From assembly GCA_903918195.1 (NCBI GenBank), contig CAIXDS010000035.1:1-40851 (forward strand): DNA of 40,851 nt, in the 5' to 3' direction. The stretch is from an uncultured Acetobacteraceae bacterium. GTDB lineage: Bacteria > Pseudomonadota > Alphaproteobacteria > Acetobacterales > Acetobacteraceae. Shown in pieces: positions 25,230 through 33,852 of the stretch (positions are counted from its first letter, which is position 1; the number at the start of each line of letters is the position of its first letter). The position numbers were made by a program, and so were the translations under genes. Under the pieces are notes generated by a model. The model had not been told where the DNA came from. It ran no database searches and saw nothing but the letters and a program-made list of their open reading frames with translations.

Positions 25230-25451
25230 TCAGCAGCAGCGCAAACCCCCGCCGCCAGCGCCGTAGCGGCGGGCCTGCCGGTCGCGGAAGAATTCCTCCC
25301 GCGTCATCACCTTCTCGTCCGGGTGGGTCGCCGACCGGTGCGCCACGTAGGTATCGTAATCCGGCAGCCCCACCATCAGATTCGCCGTCTCCGCCAGCCG
25401 CCGGCCGAACAGCCGGACGCTAGGCCCCAGATCGCACAGCGCGCAGATCAC
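25230..25451 (-). CDS. YbdD/YjiX family small protein
   Basis: A 73-residue protein of the YbdD (DUF466) family: LMVGLPDYDTYVAHRSATHP, MTREEFFRDRQARRYG and a C-terminal pair of cysteines after a glycine run (GGGGLRCC). These proteins are almost always encoded directly after cstA/btsT-type pyruvate transporters and support their activity; the mechanism is not settled. The start codon overlaps the 3' end of cstA by 32 bp, so the two are co-translated. Confidence 0.9.
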   Translation of the reverse strand: MICALCDLGPSVRLFGRRLAETANLMVGLPDYDTYVAHRSATHPDEKVMTREEFFRDRQARRYGAGGGGLRCC

Positions 25452-27510
25452 CGCCCACCTCCTTCGCTGTCACGTCGGGATTGCCGACCGCCCGCGCGAT
25501 GCCGATCAGCCCGTACACCAGCATCGACACCACCACCGCCATGAACAGCACGCACAGGGTGGCGTCCACATAGTCGTTGATCAGCACACGCTGCATCTCC
25601 GCCAGGCTCTTCGCCGGCGCCAGCACGCGCCCCTCGGCCAGCGCGCCGCTGAAGCGCTGCGCGTGGCTGAGGAAGCTGATGGCCGGGCTGGGATCAAACA
25701 GCTTCTGCCAGGCCGCCGTCAGCGTGCACACCACCAGCCAGGTGGTCGGCACGATGGTCACCCACGCATAGGCCTGCCGCTTCATGCGGAACAGCACCAC
25801 CGTCGCCAGCGTCAGCGCGATCGCCGCCAGCATCTGGTTGGAGATGCCGAACAATGGCCACAGCGTGTTGATGCCGCCCAGCGGATCGATCACGCCCTGA
25901 TACAGAAAATACCCCCAGGCCGACACCGCCAGCCCGGTCGCCACCAGATTCGCCCCCCAGGATTCGGTGTTCTTCAGTGCCGGCACAAAGGCGCCCAGCA
26001 GGTCCTGGATCATGAACCGCGCAACCCGGGTGCCCGCATCCACCGTGGTCAGGATGAACAGCGCCTCGAACAGGATGGCGAAATGGTACCAGAACGCCAT
26101 CATCGCCTGCCCGCCGATCACGCCGGACAGAATATGCGCCATCCCGACCGCGAGCGTCGGCGCGCCGCCGGCCCGCGAGAGAATGGTTTTCTCGCCGACA
26201 TCCTGGGCCAACTGGGTCAGCGCGTCCGGTGTAATAACGAACCCCCAGCCCGAGATGGTCTGCGCCGCCTGCGCGGCCGTCGTGCCGATCACGCCGGCCG
26301 GGCTGTTCATGGCGAAATAGGCGCCCGGCTCGATCACGCAGGCGGCGATCAGCGCCATGATGGCGACGAAGCTTTCCATCAGCATCGCGCCATAGCCGAT
26401 CATGCGAATCTGCTGCTCGTTCTCGATCAGCTTCGGCGTGGTCCCCGACGCGATCAGCGCATGGAACCCCGAAACCGCGCCGCAGGCGATGGTGATGAAC
26501 AGGAAGGGGAACAGCCGGCCGGCGAACACCGGCCCGGTGCCGTCCACGAACCGGCTCACCGCCGGCATGTGCAACTCGGGCGCCACCACCAGAATGCCGA
26601 TCGCCAGCGCGAAAATCGTGCCTAGCTTGAGGAAGGTGGACAGGTAATCCCGCGGCGCCAGCAGCAGCCACACCGGCAGCACCGAGGCGACAAACCCATA
26701 GCCGATCAGCATCAGCGCCAGCGTCTCGCCGCGATAGGTGAACAGCGCCGCCAGTTCCGGCGTCTCGGCCACGGTCTGGCCGTAAACGATCGAGGCCAGC
26801 AGCAGCACGACCCCGATCGCCGTCATCTCGCCGATGCGGCCGGGCCGGAGGAACCGGCTGTACAGCCCCATCAGGACAGCAATCGGCATGGTGGCGAACA
26901 CGGTGAACGTGCCCCACGGGCTGCCCGCCAGCCCCTTCACCACGATCAGCGCCAGCACCGCCAGCAGGATAATCATGATCAGCAGCACGCCGAACAGCGC
27001 GATCACGCCGGGCACCGTCCCCATCTCCGACCGGATCATATCGCCGAGCGAGCGCGCGTCCCGGCGAACCGAAAGAAACAGGATGATGCAGTCCTGCACC
27101 GCACCGGCGAACACCACGCCGGCCAGAATCCACAGCGTCCCGGGCAAATAGCCCATCTGCGCCGCCAGCACCGGCCCCACCAGCGGCCCGGCCCCGGCAA
27201 TGGCGGCGAAATGGTGCCCGAACACCACCCATTTATTGGTCGGAACATAGTCCAGCCCGTCATTGCGCCGCACCGCCGGGGTCGGCCGCCCAGCCGCGAG
27301 CCGCAGCACCGAATGGGCGATGAACTGGCTGTAAAAACGATAAGCAATCAGGTAGGTGCAGATCGCCGCGGAAACCAGCCAGACGGCATTGATCGGCTCG
27401 CCCCGGCTCAGCGCCACGGTGCCAAGCGAAACCGCGCCAACCCCGGCCACCCCGAGCCAGAGCAGCCAGCTAAGCGCGCCGCTCGCCGGCGTCCGGGCTG
27501 TGGTCATCAT
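25420..27510 (-). CDS. cstA: Carbon starvation protein A-type transporter (pyruvate/peptide uptake)
   Basis: A 696-residue polytopic membrane protein with about sixteen hydrophobic segments. Family blocks include DYVPTNKWVVFGHHFAAIAG, GPLVGPVLAAQMGYLPG, FVFAGAVQD-like VVFAGAVQDCIILFLS, ACGAVSGFHALIASGTTPK and ATWGGINTLWPLFG-like GGINTLWPLFGISNQMLA. CstA and its relative BtsT import pyruvate (and peptides) on carbon limitation. Two adjacent ATGs (27510 and 27507) follow a GGGGAGG ribosome binding site; the inner one has the better spacing. The ybdD-like gene overlaps its end. Which of the two substrates it prefers is not readable from sequence. Confidence 0.93.
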   Translation of the reverse strand: MMTTARTPASGALSWLLWLGVAGVGAVSLGTVALSRGEPINAVWLVSAAICTYLIAYRFYSQFIAHSVLRLAAGRPTPAVRRNDGLDYVPTNKWVVFGHHFAAIAGAGPLVGPVLAAQMGYLPGTLWILAGVVFAGAVQDCIILFLSVRRDARSLGDMIRSEMGTVPGVIALFGVLLIMIILLAVLALIVVKGLAGSPWGTFTVFATMPIAVLMGLYSRFLRPGRIGEMTAIGVVLLLASIVYGQTVAETPELAALFTYRGETLALMLIGYGFVASVLPVWLLLAPRDYLSTFLKLGTIFALAIGILVVAPELHMPAVSRFVDGTGPVFAGRLFPFLFITIACGAVSGFHALIASGTTPKLIENEQQIRMIGYGAMLMESFVAIMALIAACVIEPGAYFAMNSPAGVIGTTAAQAAQTISGWGFVITPDALTQLAQDVGEKTILSRAGGAPTLAVGMAHILSGVIGGQAMMAFWYHFAILFEALFILTTVDAGTRVARFMIQDLLGAFVPALKNTESWGANLVATGLAVSAWGYFLYQGVIDPLGGINTLWPLFGISNQMLAAIALTLATVVLFRMKRQAYAWVTIVPTTWLVVCTLTAAWQKLFDPSPAISFLSHAQRFSGALAEGRVLAPAKSLAEMQRVLINDYVDATLCVLFMAVVVSMLVYGLIGIARAVGNPDVTAKEVGGDLRAVRSGA

Positions 27511-27583
27511 CGTTCCTCCCCACGGCAGATCGTCATGGGGGTCAATTCACACCCGATGCGGCGTGAGGGCAAGATAGCAAGGC

Positions 27584-27642
27584 AAGGCCAGGGCTCTGCC
27601 CTGGACCCGGCAAGGGCCGAGAGGCCCCTGCACCCCGTTCCG
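27584..27642 (+). repeat. REP-like palindromic repeat, copy B
   Basis: Positions 27584-27609 are identical over 26 bp to copy A (21173-21198), including the CCAGGGC-TCT-GCCCTGG hairpin. The remainder (AAGGGCCGAGAGGCCCCTGC and so on) follows the same plan with a different second stem. It lies between the small membrane gene and cstA, where it could attenuate read-through. Confidence 0.75.
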
Positions 27643-27665
27643 TAGGCAGTCCAGGGGCAGCGCCG

Positions 27666-27899
27666 CTATTCCCGCTTGTTGGGAAACACCCATGTGCGGG
27701 CAAACAGCACCACCAGAAAGACGCCAACGGCGCACCCCTCGATGATCTCGGGCGACGTGCCACCACGGCCGACCAGCCAAAGGGCGCAGACAACCGCCAG
27801 AATCGCGCCCGGCTTCCACCGCACCCCAGGATAACCAACCAGCCCGGCAGCGCTCCAGGCACAGCCCCCCAGCATTCCGACCAGCGCAAGCTTCTCCAT
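27666..27899 (-). CDS. Small membrane protein, unknown
   Basis: A 77-residue protein from the ATG at 27899, which has AAGGAA about eight bases upstream; the frame continues to 27995 but that part crosses a hairpin repeat. Three hydrophobic stretches are visible (LALVGMLGGCAWSAAGLVGY, AILAVVCALWLVG, CAVGVFLVVLFARTWVF) and the end is NKRE. No family recognised. Confidence 0.55.
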   Translation of the reverse strand: MEKLALVGMLGGCAWSAAGLVGYPGVRWKPGAILAVVCALWLVGRGGTSPEIIEGCAVGVFLVVLFARTWVFPNKRE

Positions 27900-27935
27900 C
27901 CCCCCGTTCCTTTTCCTTGTTGTGCCGGCCGATCC

Positions 27936-27987
27936 TAGTGTTCCGATCGCGACAGATGCGTCCGCCCCGTCGCGTGAATCGGAACAC
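27936..27987. repeat. Imperfect hairpin repeat, left member of a pair
   Basis: GTGTTCCGATCGCGAC (27938-27953) pairs with the stretch at 27969-27987, which has three extra bases in the arm. The left end begins CTAGTGTTCCGA, nearly the same as the left end of the perfect palindrome 60 bp away (CTAGTGTTGCGA). Confidence 0.65.
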
Positions 27988-27997
27988 AAAATCAAGA

Positions 27998-28047
27998 GCT
28001 AGTGTTGCGACTCCGACGGCACTATCCGTCGGAGTCGCAACACTAGC
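27998..28047. repeat. Perfect 22-bp inverted repeat bounded by CTAG
   Basis: Arms 27998-28019 and 28026-28047 are exact reverse complements over 22 bp with a six-base loop CACTAT. Both outer ends carry CTAG, the target preferred by IS630-type transposases. It may be a pair of abutted terminal repeats, a minimal MITE or a REP-type hairpin. As RNA it would be a very stable stem. Confidence 0.8.
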
Positions 28048-28260
28048 GCCAAGGGAACGCCAACGGGTGAGGAGTCGACATAAAGGGCTTGGCGGAGGAC
28101 AGTCCGCTTCGCGCCCATCACCGTCATCCAGCCGCCTCGGCCATCGCCTCCCAAGCGGACGCTTTCCGGCGGCCGTCGGATGGCGGGAGTGGGTCGAAAT
28201 CGCCACCAAAGTGCGTGCGATCGCGCGCATCATTTTTGCTCTAACGGCGAGGAATTTGAG
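28048..28260. other. Non-coding remainder of the 27900-28260 gap
   Basis: Together with the two hairpins this gap is about 360 bp. The part right of the palindrome has average GC and no frame with a recognisable domain or ribosome binding site. It may be scar tissue of a lost mobile element. Confidence 0.4.
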
Positions 28261-28527
28261 CTAACCCTCATTCATCCCACAGCATTTCTTGTATTTTTTT
28301 CCGCTTCCACATGGGCAGGAGTCATTGCGGCCGGGCTTTTCGGACCGAATTGGCGCAGGAGGATTTAGCGCCTTCATTAGGTCCGAAATATCCTCCGGTT
28401 TATCTGGCTCAAAGCCAACAATAAACTTCCACCCGTTTTCTTCGCATAGGCCAGCTACGTGTCTTGCCCTTTCATCTGTTTGAACGCGGACAATTATAGG
28501 ATGTTTTTCTGTTCCGATTTTTGCCAT
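28261..28527 (-). CDS. SEC-C metal-binding motif protein (PBPRA1643-like)
   Basis: An 88-residue protein ending in a SEC-C zinc motif, [19 protein letters not shown], with the C-x-C...C-C ligands intact. The N-terminal part ([20 protein letters not shown], then [19 protein letters not shown]) matches the short PBPRA1643-type family rather than the SecA C-terminus. Such proteins are thought to bind zinc and often nucleic acid or ribosomes; no function is proven. The gene is clearly poorer in GC than its neighbours, pointing to acquisition. The ribosome binding site (AGGG) is weak. Confidence 0.85.
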   Translation of the reverse strand: MAKIGTEKHPIIVRVQTDERARHVAGLCEENGWKFIVGFEPDKPEDISDLMKALNPPAPIRSEKPGRNDSCPCGSGKKYKKCCGMNEG

Positions 28528-28557
28528 GATTTATAACCCTGCTTGCAAAGTATGTGT

Positions 28558-28706
28558 AGGGTGGGTAAGCGAAGCGCCACCCACCGACGCAACGAGGTGC
28601 AATCACCGCGCATTTTCACGTGGCCCCTGCGGCATCGTGCCTGATTCCGAAATGCCTGCGCAGACAGCGGCTTGCGTTGGTGGGTAGCGCTTCGCTTACC
28701 CACCCT
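28558..28706. mobile_element. 149-bp MITE-like element with long inverted ends
   Basis: The outer 35 bp on each side (28558-28592 and 28672-28706) are inverted repeats with 33 of 35 positions matching, starting AGGGTGGGTAAGCGAAGCGC. They enclose 79 bp without a gene. Each arm is itself partly palindromic (GGTGGG...CCCACC). The size, the arms and the lack of coding capacity fit a non-autonomous element or a long REP-type hairpin. I could not identify a target-site duplication with certainty. Confidence 0.6.
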
Positions 28707-28926
28707 TGCTATCTCAGTAGGCAGACGAAGACAGTGCAGCACATTGATTCTCCGCATCTCTTTGCCCGCCGACGGCCCTACCGGGATAGGCTCTAGGTCT
28801 GCTTGCAGTCGAGGAGGCCGACAAGGCAGCATGCTCGGCGCACGGATGATCAATCATTCTTATCTCGACGTGAGCCGGAATGGGCGCTCGCTGGGGGACC
28901 TCGTGATGATCGCCGATGTCCCAAAA

Positions 28927-29775
28927 TTATTTTTGGACCATCTTGGCAGCCTCCGCCGTAGCCCGGGCCAACCGAAGAGCAAGCGCGTAGGCAAGAACAA
29001 ACGGCGCGAACAGCCGGAAATTCAAGAAAATCAGCGGTAAATTGTAGTCTTTCAACGTCGCTTCGTCATCCTTGATTAACAGGAAGGAATCCACAGCGTT
29101 CTCCATTATATTCATGTTCATCGAGAGAATTGAAAAACTTCCTTTATCAAAGTGTACAATAAGCGTATCTACATCAAATGGCGATTGCGAAGCGGCATTG
29201 CCGTTCGCGACCTGCTCCAAAAATTCTTCGCGCATCTGCTCAATCGTTTTCTTCTCTTTTTTCAGCCGTTCCCAAACCGGCCTGCTGAGGGCCCGTTCAT
29301 CCATCAGGCTGGCCTCGCCGACCCAAATGCAGGCCCTGCGTAATATGTCTGTTTTCTGCGGCTTGGATTCCCCCCGGGCGCACGCCTCGTTGCCGAATTT
29401 GGCTTGCGAACGGAACATCGAGAACTCGCGTCCGGCACTTTGTTCAAGGTTCTGAAAGTGCAGTTTCGCGATATTGGGGACGATCTCGGTAATGAAAACC
29501 AAGCTAGTGATTGTCAGGATCAGATATGCGTACTCGGCGACCTGGCTCTCGAGATTGTCGATCTTACGTCCGGCCCTGTACAACATGGCCAACCATGCAT
29601 GCAAAACGGTGAACCAAAATAGAAAATACCCAGCGATCATATATAACAACCGCCATGCATTGGCGTCCAGATCATCATCCCAGGTTATCATCACACCAAA
29701 GGCCATCGCGACGGCCAGAACAATACCAATGGCAACGAGAAAGATAACGGACCCAATGAATCGGATCGCGTACAT
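28927..29775 (-). CDS. Membrane protein of unknown function, AT-richer than its surroundings
   Basis: A 282-residue protein started at the ATG at 29775, with AGAGGA about nine bases upstream; a GTG at 29802 would add nine residues. Three membrane segments lie in the N-terminal third (VIFLVAIGIVLAVAMAFGV; LLYMIAGYFLFWFTVLHAWL; YLILTITSLVFITEIV), then about 140 soluble, charged residues with a helix rich in Lys and Glu (ERLKKEKKTIEQMREEF), and a last hydrophobic segment (FRLFAPFVLAYALALRLA). Base composition is well below that of the flanking genes. It sits between a MITE-like element and a large helicase, which suggests accessory DNA. No family recognised. Confidence 0.65.
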   Translation of the reverse strand: MYAIRFIGSVIFLVAIGIVLAVAMAFGVMITWDDDLDANAWRLLYMIAGYFLFWFTVLHAWLAMLYRAGRKIDNLESQVAEYAYLILTITSLVFITEIVPNIAKLHFQNLEQSAGREFSMFRSQAKFGNEACARGESKPQKTDILRRACIWVGEASLMDERALSRPVWERLKKEKKTIEQMREEFLEQVANGNAASQSPFDVDTLIVHFDKGSFSILSMNMNIMENAVDSFLLIKDDEATLKDYNLPLIFLNFRLFAPFVLAYALALRLARATAEAAKMVQK

Positions 29776-30429
29776 TAAGGCAGTTCCTCTTCGTACTTGC
29801 ACACAAGCGACGGATTAGCAGTTCGGGGGAATCAGGCCGCCTACCGTTGCTGCCGACGACCCTGAGGTGCCGCTGGCTCTTGATTGTATATGGCACCATT
29901 ATCATCTCTGCGCTAGATTGGACAGCATAGGCTGCGTGAAGCAAAACGTTCGGGCACGCAGGCCCGCTTACGAGCACTGAGTGTCCACTCCCGGCCAACA
30001 CCGGACCCGAAGCCGCCCACCGCCGATGTCGCCGTCGGGCTGCCGGGCGTGGCCTGGGTGGTGGCGTCGGTCGCCGCTCGTGCCGCGCTGGTGGTGGAGG
30101 TGGCCGACGGCGGCAAGACGCGTCGGTGTCAGGTGCGCCGTGATGAACGTTGGCGAGTAGGCCGATCATCGCTGCCGCGAACCCGGCGCGCTCACCGCGC
30201 ACCGACACCGGAAGCACTCTCCAAATGGAAGCGCCGCCGATCGGCAGGACGGCAGGTCCGCGAGCGGCTCGCCGGTTGTTGATAATGGCCGCGTGGAGGC
30301 TGCCATGAATGAACGAACCTGGCGCCATCCTTCAACGGGCAGGCGATCTCGGCACGCCAGTCCTCTGCGTTGACCGACGGTGAAGCCCGTCCCTACTCTT
30401 CATGGTTGAAGGCCAGGCAGGGGTCTGGG
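29776..30429. other. Gap before the helicase
   Basis: About 650 bp. The part near 29870-29945 is AT-richer and probably holds the promoter for the minus-strand membrane protein. From 29950 on, GC is high and several short frames overlap with no recognisable domain. No repeat or terminator stands out. Confidence 0.45.
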
Positions 30430-33400
30430 ATGGACAAGCAACGGCCGGAGGCGCGGACCGACGCGGCGTGGCGGCCGGAGAATACCGCCCGGACGCTGCT
30501 GTACTGGCTGGATGTCGAGGCGCTGACGCCACCGGACGCCGAGGAGGACCGGGAGACGGACCCCGACGGCCGGTTCCAGGTGCGCCATGTTCCCGAGCGG
30601 GATTTCCCCTGGCGGGACGCGGCGTTCGCCGATCCGGACCGACGCTACCGGCACTTCGTCCGCTTCGGCGTGTTCAGCAAGGCGCACTACCAGGCCGACA
30701 TCGTCCGGGCGCTCGCCACCGAACCCGAAGAGGACCACGACACCACGCCCGCCCCGACGGTGACGCGCTTCGGATTTGCCGGGATGTTCGAGGTGGGCGG
30801 CGATGGCATGGCGGTGCCCGGCAGCCTGCGTCTGCCCGCGTTCGGCCTCGCCTTCGAGCGCCTGCGCGGCGCTTCTCCTGTGGCCCTCGACGACGAAATG
30901 GACGCGTTCCGCCGCAGCGCCCGGACGACCTTCGACGAGATCGTGGAGGCCTACAAGGGTGCCGACCGCCAAGTGGACGAGGCGTTTATCGCCGCCGTGC
31001 GCGGCGTGACGGCCGAAACGCTGACCTGGCTCGACGGCGTGTCGCCCACCCTGCCGATGGCGATCATCCGCTCGGTGGTCTCGGCGGTGTTCGTCGTGGC
31101 GCTGTCGCCCACCGAGCGGGACGCGAACGGCAACCCCGTGCCGATCCGCAAGGAACGGCAGCGCCGGGCCGCCATCCCGCCGGTGGACAGCTTCTTCTTC
31201 GAGGACCTCCGCCTCGTGCTGCGGGCCGTCCGCAATGGCAATGGCGGCCTGGTTGACCGCTTCCTGGCCGGGACGGCCGAACGGATCGACTGCACGGACC
31301 GGGATTTCGTCGCCTCGGCCTGCACGGCGGCGACGCATCCACGCGCCCGCTGGCCGTCCGGCCACAGCATGTCGCTGATGCAGCAGCTCGCCGTGGACCT
31401 CGCGGTCGCCGATTTGGCAGGCGGCGGCATCCTCGCCGTGAACGGGCCGCCCGGCACCGGAAAGACGACGCTGCTGATGGACCTGATCGCCACGGTGGTG
31501 GCGCGACGGGCGGCGGTGCTCTGCACGTTCGGCGATCCGGCCGACGCGTTCGACCGCGGCACCTGGACCACCCAGGCGGGGCCGGTCCACGCCCTCGATA
31601 AACGGCTGCTCGACCACCTCGTGGTGGTCGCCAGCAGCAACAACGGCGCGGTCGAAAACCTCACCCGCGAGCTGCCCAGCATGGGGAAAATCGAGGCCCG
31701 CCTGCTGGACGGCTTTTCCTTCCTTGGCGAGACCGCCGCTGCCCTGCTGCGTCCGAAGCAGGCGGACCCCGATGCGGAAGAAGACGATGACGAAGCGGAG
31801 GAGGCGCCTGCCACGCCGGAGGGCACCCGGGCATGGGGGCTGATCTCGGCGCCGCTCGGCAAGATGGCGAACCGGCGCCGCTTCGTGCGGATCATGGACG
31901 GCATTGAGCGCAAGGGTCCTCGCCAGGGGCAGCTTGCGGCCTGGAATATCTTCCGCCAGCTTGAGGCAGCGCGCCGCCGGGGAACCGACTGGCGCACCGC
32001 ACGGGAGCGCTTTCTGCGCGACCTCGAGCACGTGGAAACGCTGCGCACCGAGGTGGCGAGCGCCGATGCCCCGGCCGACATCGCGCCCCTCGCGTCGCTT
32101 GAGCAGGCGGCCGGGGCGGCGGACAGCGCGCTGCAACGTGCCGCGACGACCCTCGACGGGGCGGAGAGGACCTACGCCGACGCGAAGGCTGCCTTCGACC
32201 GGACGGACAAGGGCGTCGATCTGGTGCGCGAGGCCCGGCCGTCCGGTCTGGGGTCCCTGCTGGGCGCGTCGCGGTGGAAGCGGCAGATGGCCGATGCCGT
32301 CGCCCTGCGTACGGCGGCCGACCGTGCGCTCTGCGAGGCCGAGCAGGTCCGGCGCGCCGCACGGGTGACGTGCGATGCGGCGCGGCAAGCCGCGGAGAGC
32401 GCCCGCAGCGCGGTCGCGGCGGCGCGTCGGAGCGCAGAGCAGGCGGAAGCCGATTCAAGACGGCTGGCGCAGCGCCACCCTGGCCTGGTGACCGCGGCCG
32501 ACCTGGCACGCGAACCGGACGAGGCGGTCCGCCAGGCCTCGCTGCCGGGCACCAGCGACACGCTCGCCGAGGCCCGCGCCCGGCTGTTCGTCTCGGCGAT
32601 GCGCGTGCACCTCGCCTTCGTCTGCGCGGCCGGGCCGGACCTGTTCGACCGCAACCTGCGGGTCGCGCTGGACATGCTGGTCGGGCACCCGGAGGTGCAG
32701 CACGTCGTTCCCAAAGCCGCCGAGCACCTGTGGGCCACCCTGGCGCTGGTGACGCCGGTCGTCTCCACCACCTTCGCCGCGCTGGCCCGGACGTTTCCGT
32801 TCATGGGGGCGGGCAGCATCGCCTGGCTGCTGGTGGACGAGGCCGGGCAGGCGGTGCCGCACCACGCCGCCGGCGCGATCTGGCGGGCCCGGCGGGTGGT
32901 GGTGGTCGGCGATCCGTTCCAGGTGGAGCCGATCGCGCCGCTGGACCGCAACGCCGACGCCCGGCTGGCCGAACGGCAGGGCGTGCCGGACCGGCACCGC
33001 GCGACGCTCGCCTCGGTGCAGACCCTGGCCGACGCGGCCAGTCGGTTCGGCGCCTGGATCGGCCGCCGGAGGGGAGCGCCGGTATGGGTGGGATGCCCGC
33101 TAAAGGTGCACCGGCGTTGCGTGGAACCGATGTTCGGGGCATCGAACCGCCTCGCCTACGGCGGCGGCATGGTGCAGGCCGCGGACAAGGAACGCGACGA
33201 GGCGATGCTGACCAGAACACGGCCCCTGCTCGGGCCAAGCCGGTGGATCGATGTCGCGGTCAAGACCGGCGGCCCCAGGCACTTCATTCCCGAGCAAGGC
33301 CAGATCGTCCGGGAGCTGGTGGCGGCGTTCCTCGACCGCGGGCTGGTGGATGCCGATTGCATGCCGCGGCTGTTCGTGATCTCGCCGTTCCGCTCGGTGG

Positions 33401-33852
33401 CGGACGAAATCCGCAAGCTGCTCTGCCAGGATTTCGCGGCGCGCGGCCTGGGGCAGCGCGCGCCCGCGTGGGGCAGGACATCGGTCGGCACGGTCCATAC
33501 TTTCCAGGGCAAGGAACAGGAGACGGTGATCCTGGTGCTGGGCGGCACCTCGGACGGGGCCATCCGCTGGGCCAGCGGAATGCCCAACATCCTCAATGTC
33601 GCCGTCACCCAGGCGCAGCGGCGCCTTTACGTGGTGGGCGACCGCGCGCGCTGGAGGAACGCGAGCGAACTGGTGGCCGAACTGGACGGGCTGCCGCCGG
33701 GCACGGTGCCGGACCCCGCGGCGGCTCCGCTCCAGGCTGGTGACGCGACGGACGCTCCGGCTCCCGCGGCACCGCGCCTGCCGCCGCCGCGGCCGGTTCG
33801 CCGCACGGGCAGCACGCTGGCGTCACCGGGCGGGCGCCGGCGGCGGCGCTGA
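30430..33852 (+). CDS. Superfamily 1 (DNA2/NAM7/Upf1-type) helicase-like AAA protein with coiled-coil insertion
   Basis: A 1140-residue protein. Helicase motifs in order: Walker A GPPGTGKTTLL (339-349), Walker B LLVDEAGQA (800-808), VVVGDPFQVEP (motif III region, 824-834), TVHTFQGKEQETVILVLG (motif V, 1021-1038) and NVAVTQAQRRLYVVGD (motif VI). Between Walker A and B there is an insertion of over 250 residues with an acidic patch (DAEEDDDEAEEAP) and Ala/Arg-rich coiled coil. The N-terminal 330 residues (LLYWLDVEALTPP, RFGVFSKAHYQADIV) are a separate domain I cannot name. The ATG at 30430 has AGGGG about eight bases upstream; a TTG at 30370 is also in frame. No nuclease domain is visible. Location among mobile elements and a toxin-antitoxin-like pair fits a defence or mobile-element role, which is inference. 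Confidence 0.8.
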   Translation: MDKQRPEARTDAAWRPENTARTLLYWLDVEALTPPDAEEDRETDPDGRFQVRHVPERDFPWRDAAFADPDRRYRHFVRFGVFSKAHYQADIVRALATEPEEDHDTTPAPTVTRFGFAGMFEVGGDGMAVPGSLRLPAFGLAFERLRGASPVALDDEMDAFRRSARTTFDEIVEAYKGADRQVDEAFIAAVRGVTAETLTWLDGVSPTLPMAIIRSVVSAVFVVALSPTERDANGNPVPIRKERQRRAAIPPVDSFFFEDLRLVLRAVRNGNGGLVDRFLAGTAERIDCTDRDFVASACTAATHPRARWPSGHSMSLMQQLAVDLAVADLAGGGILAVNGPPGTGKTTLLMDLIATVVARRAAVLCTFGDPADAFDRGTWTTQAGPVHALDKRLLDHLVVVASSNNGAVENLTRELPSMGKIEARLLDGFSFLGETAAALLRPKQADPDAEEDDDEAEEAPATPEGTRAWGLISAPLGKMANRRRFVRIMDGIERKGPRQGQLAAWNIFRQLEAARRRGTDWRTARERFLRDLEHVETLRTEVASADAPADIAPLASLEQAAGAADSALQRAATTLDGAERTYADAKAAFDRTDKGVDLVREARPSGLGSLLGASRWKRQMADAVALRTAADRALCEAEQVRRAARVTCDAARQAAESARSAVAAARRSAEQAEADSRRLAQRHPGLVTAADLAREPDEAVRQASLPGTSDTLAEARARLFVSAMRVHLAFVCAAGPDLFDRNLRVALDMLVGHPEVQHVVPKAAEHLWATLALVTPVVSTTFAALARTFPFMGAGSIAWLLVDEAGQAVPHHAAGAIWRARRVVVVGDPFQVEPIAPLDRNADARLAERQGVPDRHRATLASVQTLADAASRFGAWIGRRRGAPVWVGCPLKVHRRCVEPMFGASNRLAYGGGMVQAADKERDEAMLTRTRPLLGPSRWIDVAVKTGGPRHFIPEQGQIVRELVAAFLDRGLVDADCMPRLFVISPFRSVADEIRKLLCQDFAARGLGQRAPAWGRTSVGTVHTFQGKEQETVILVLGGTSDGAIRWASGMPNILNVAVTQAQRRLYVVGDRARWRNASELVAELDGLPPGTVPDPAAAPLQAGDATDAPAPAAPRLPPPRPVRRTGSTLASPGGRRRRR

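Noticed and set aside
28672..29040. Plus-strand frame of 122 codons starting in the inverted-repeat element
   Set aside because: It begins inside the repeat arm and then runs antisense through the end of the membrane-protein gene.
29960..30330. Small plus-strand gene before the helicase
   Set aside because: The 77-codon frame at 30049 is Arg/Ser-rich and matches nothing I recognise; no ribosome binding site.
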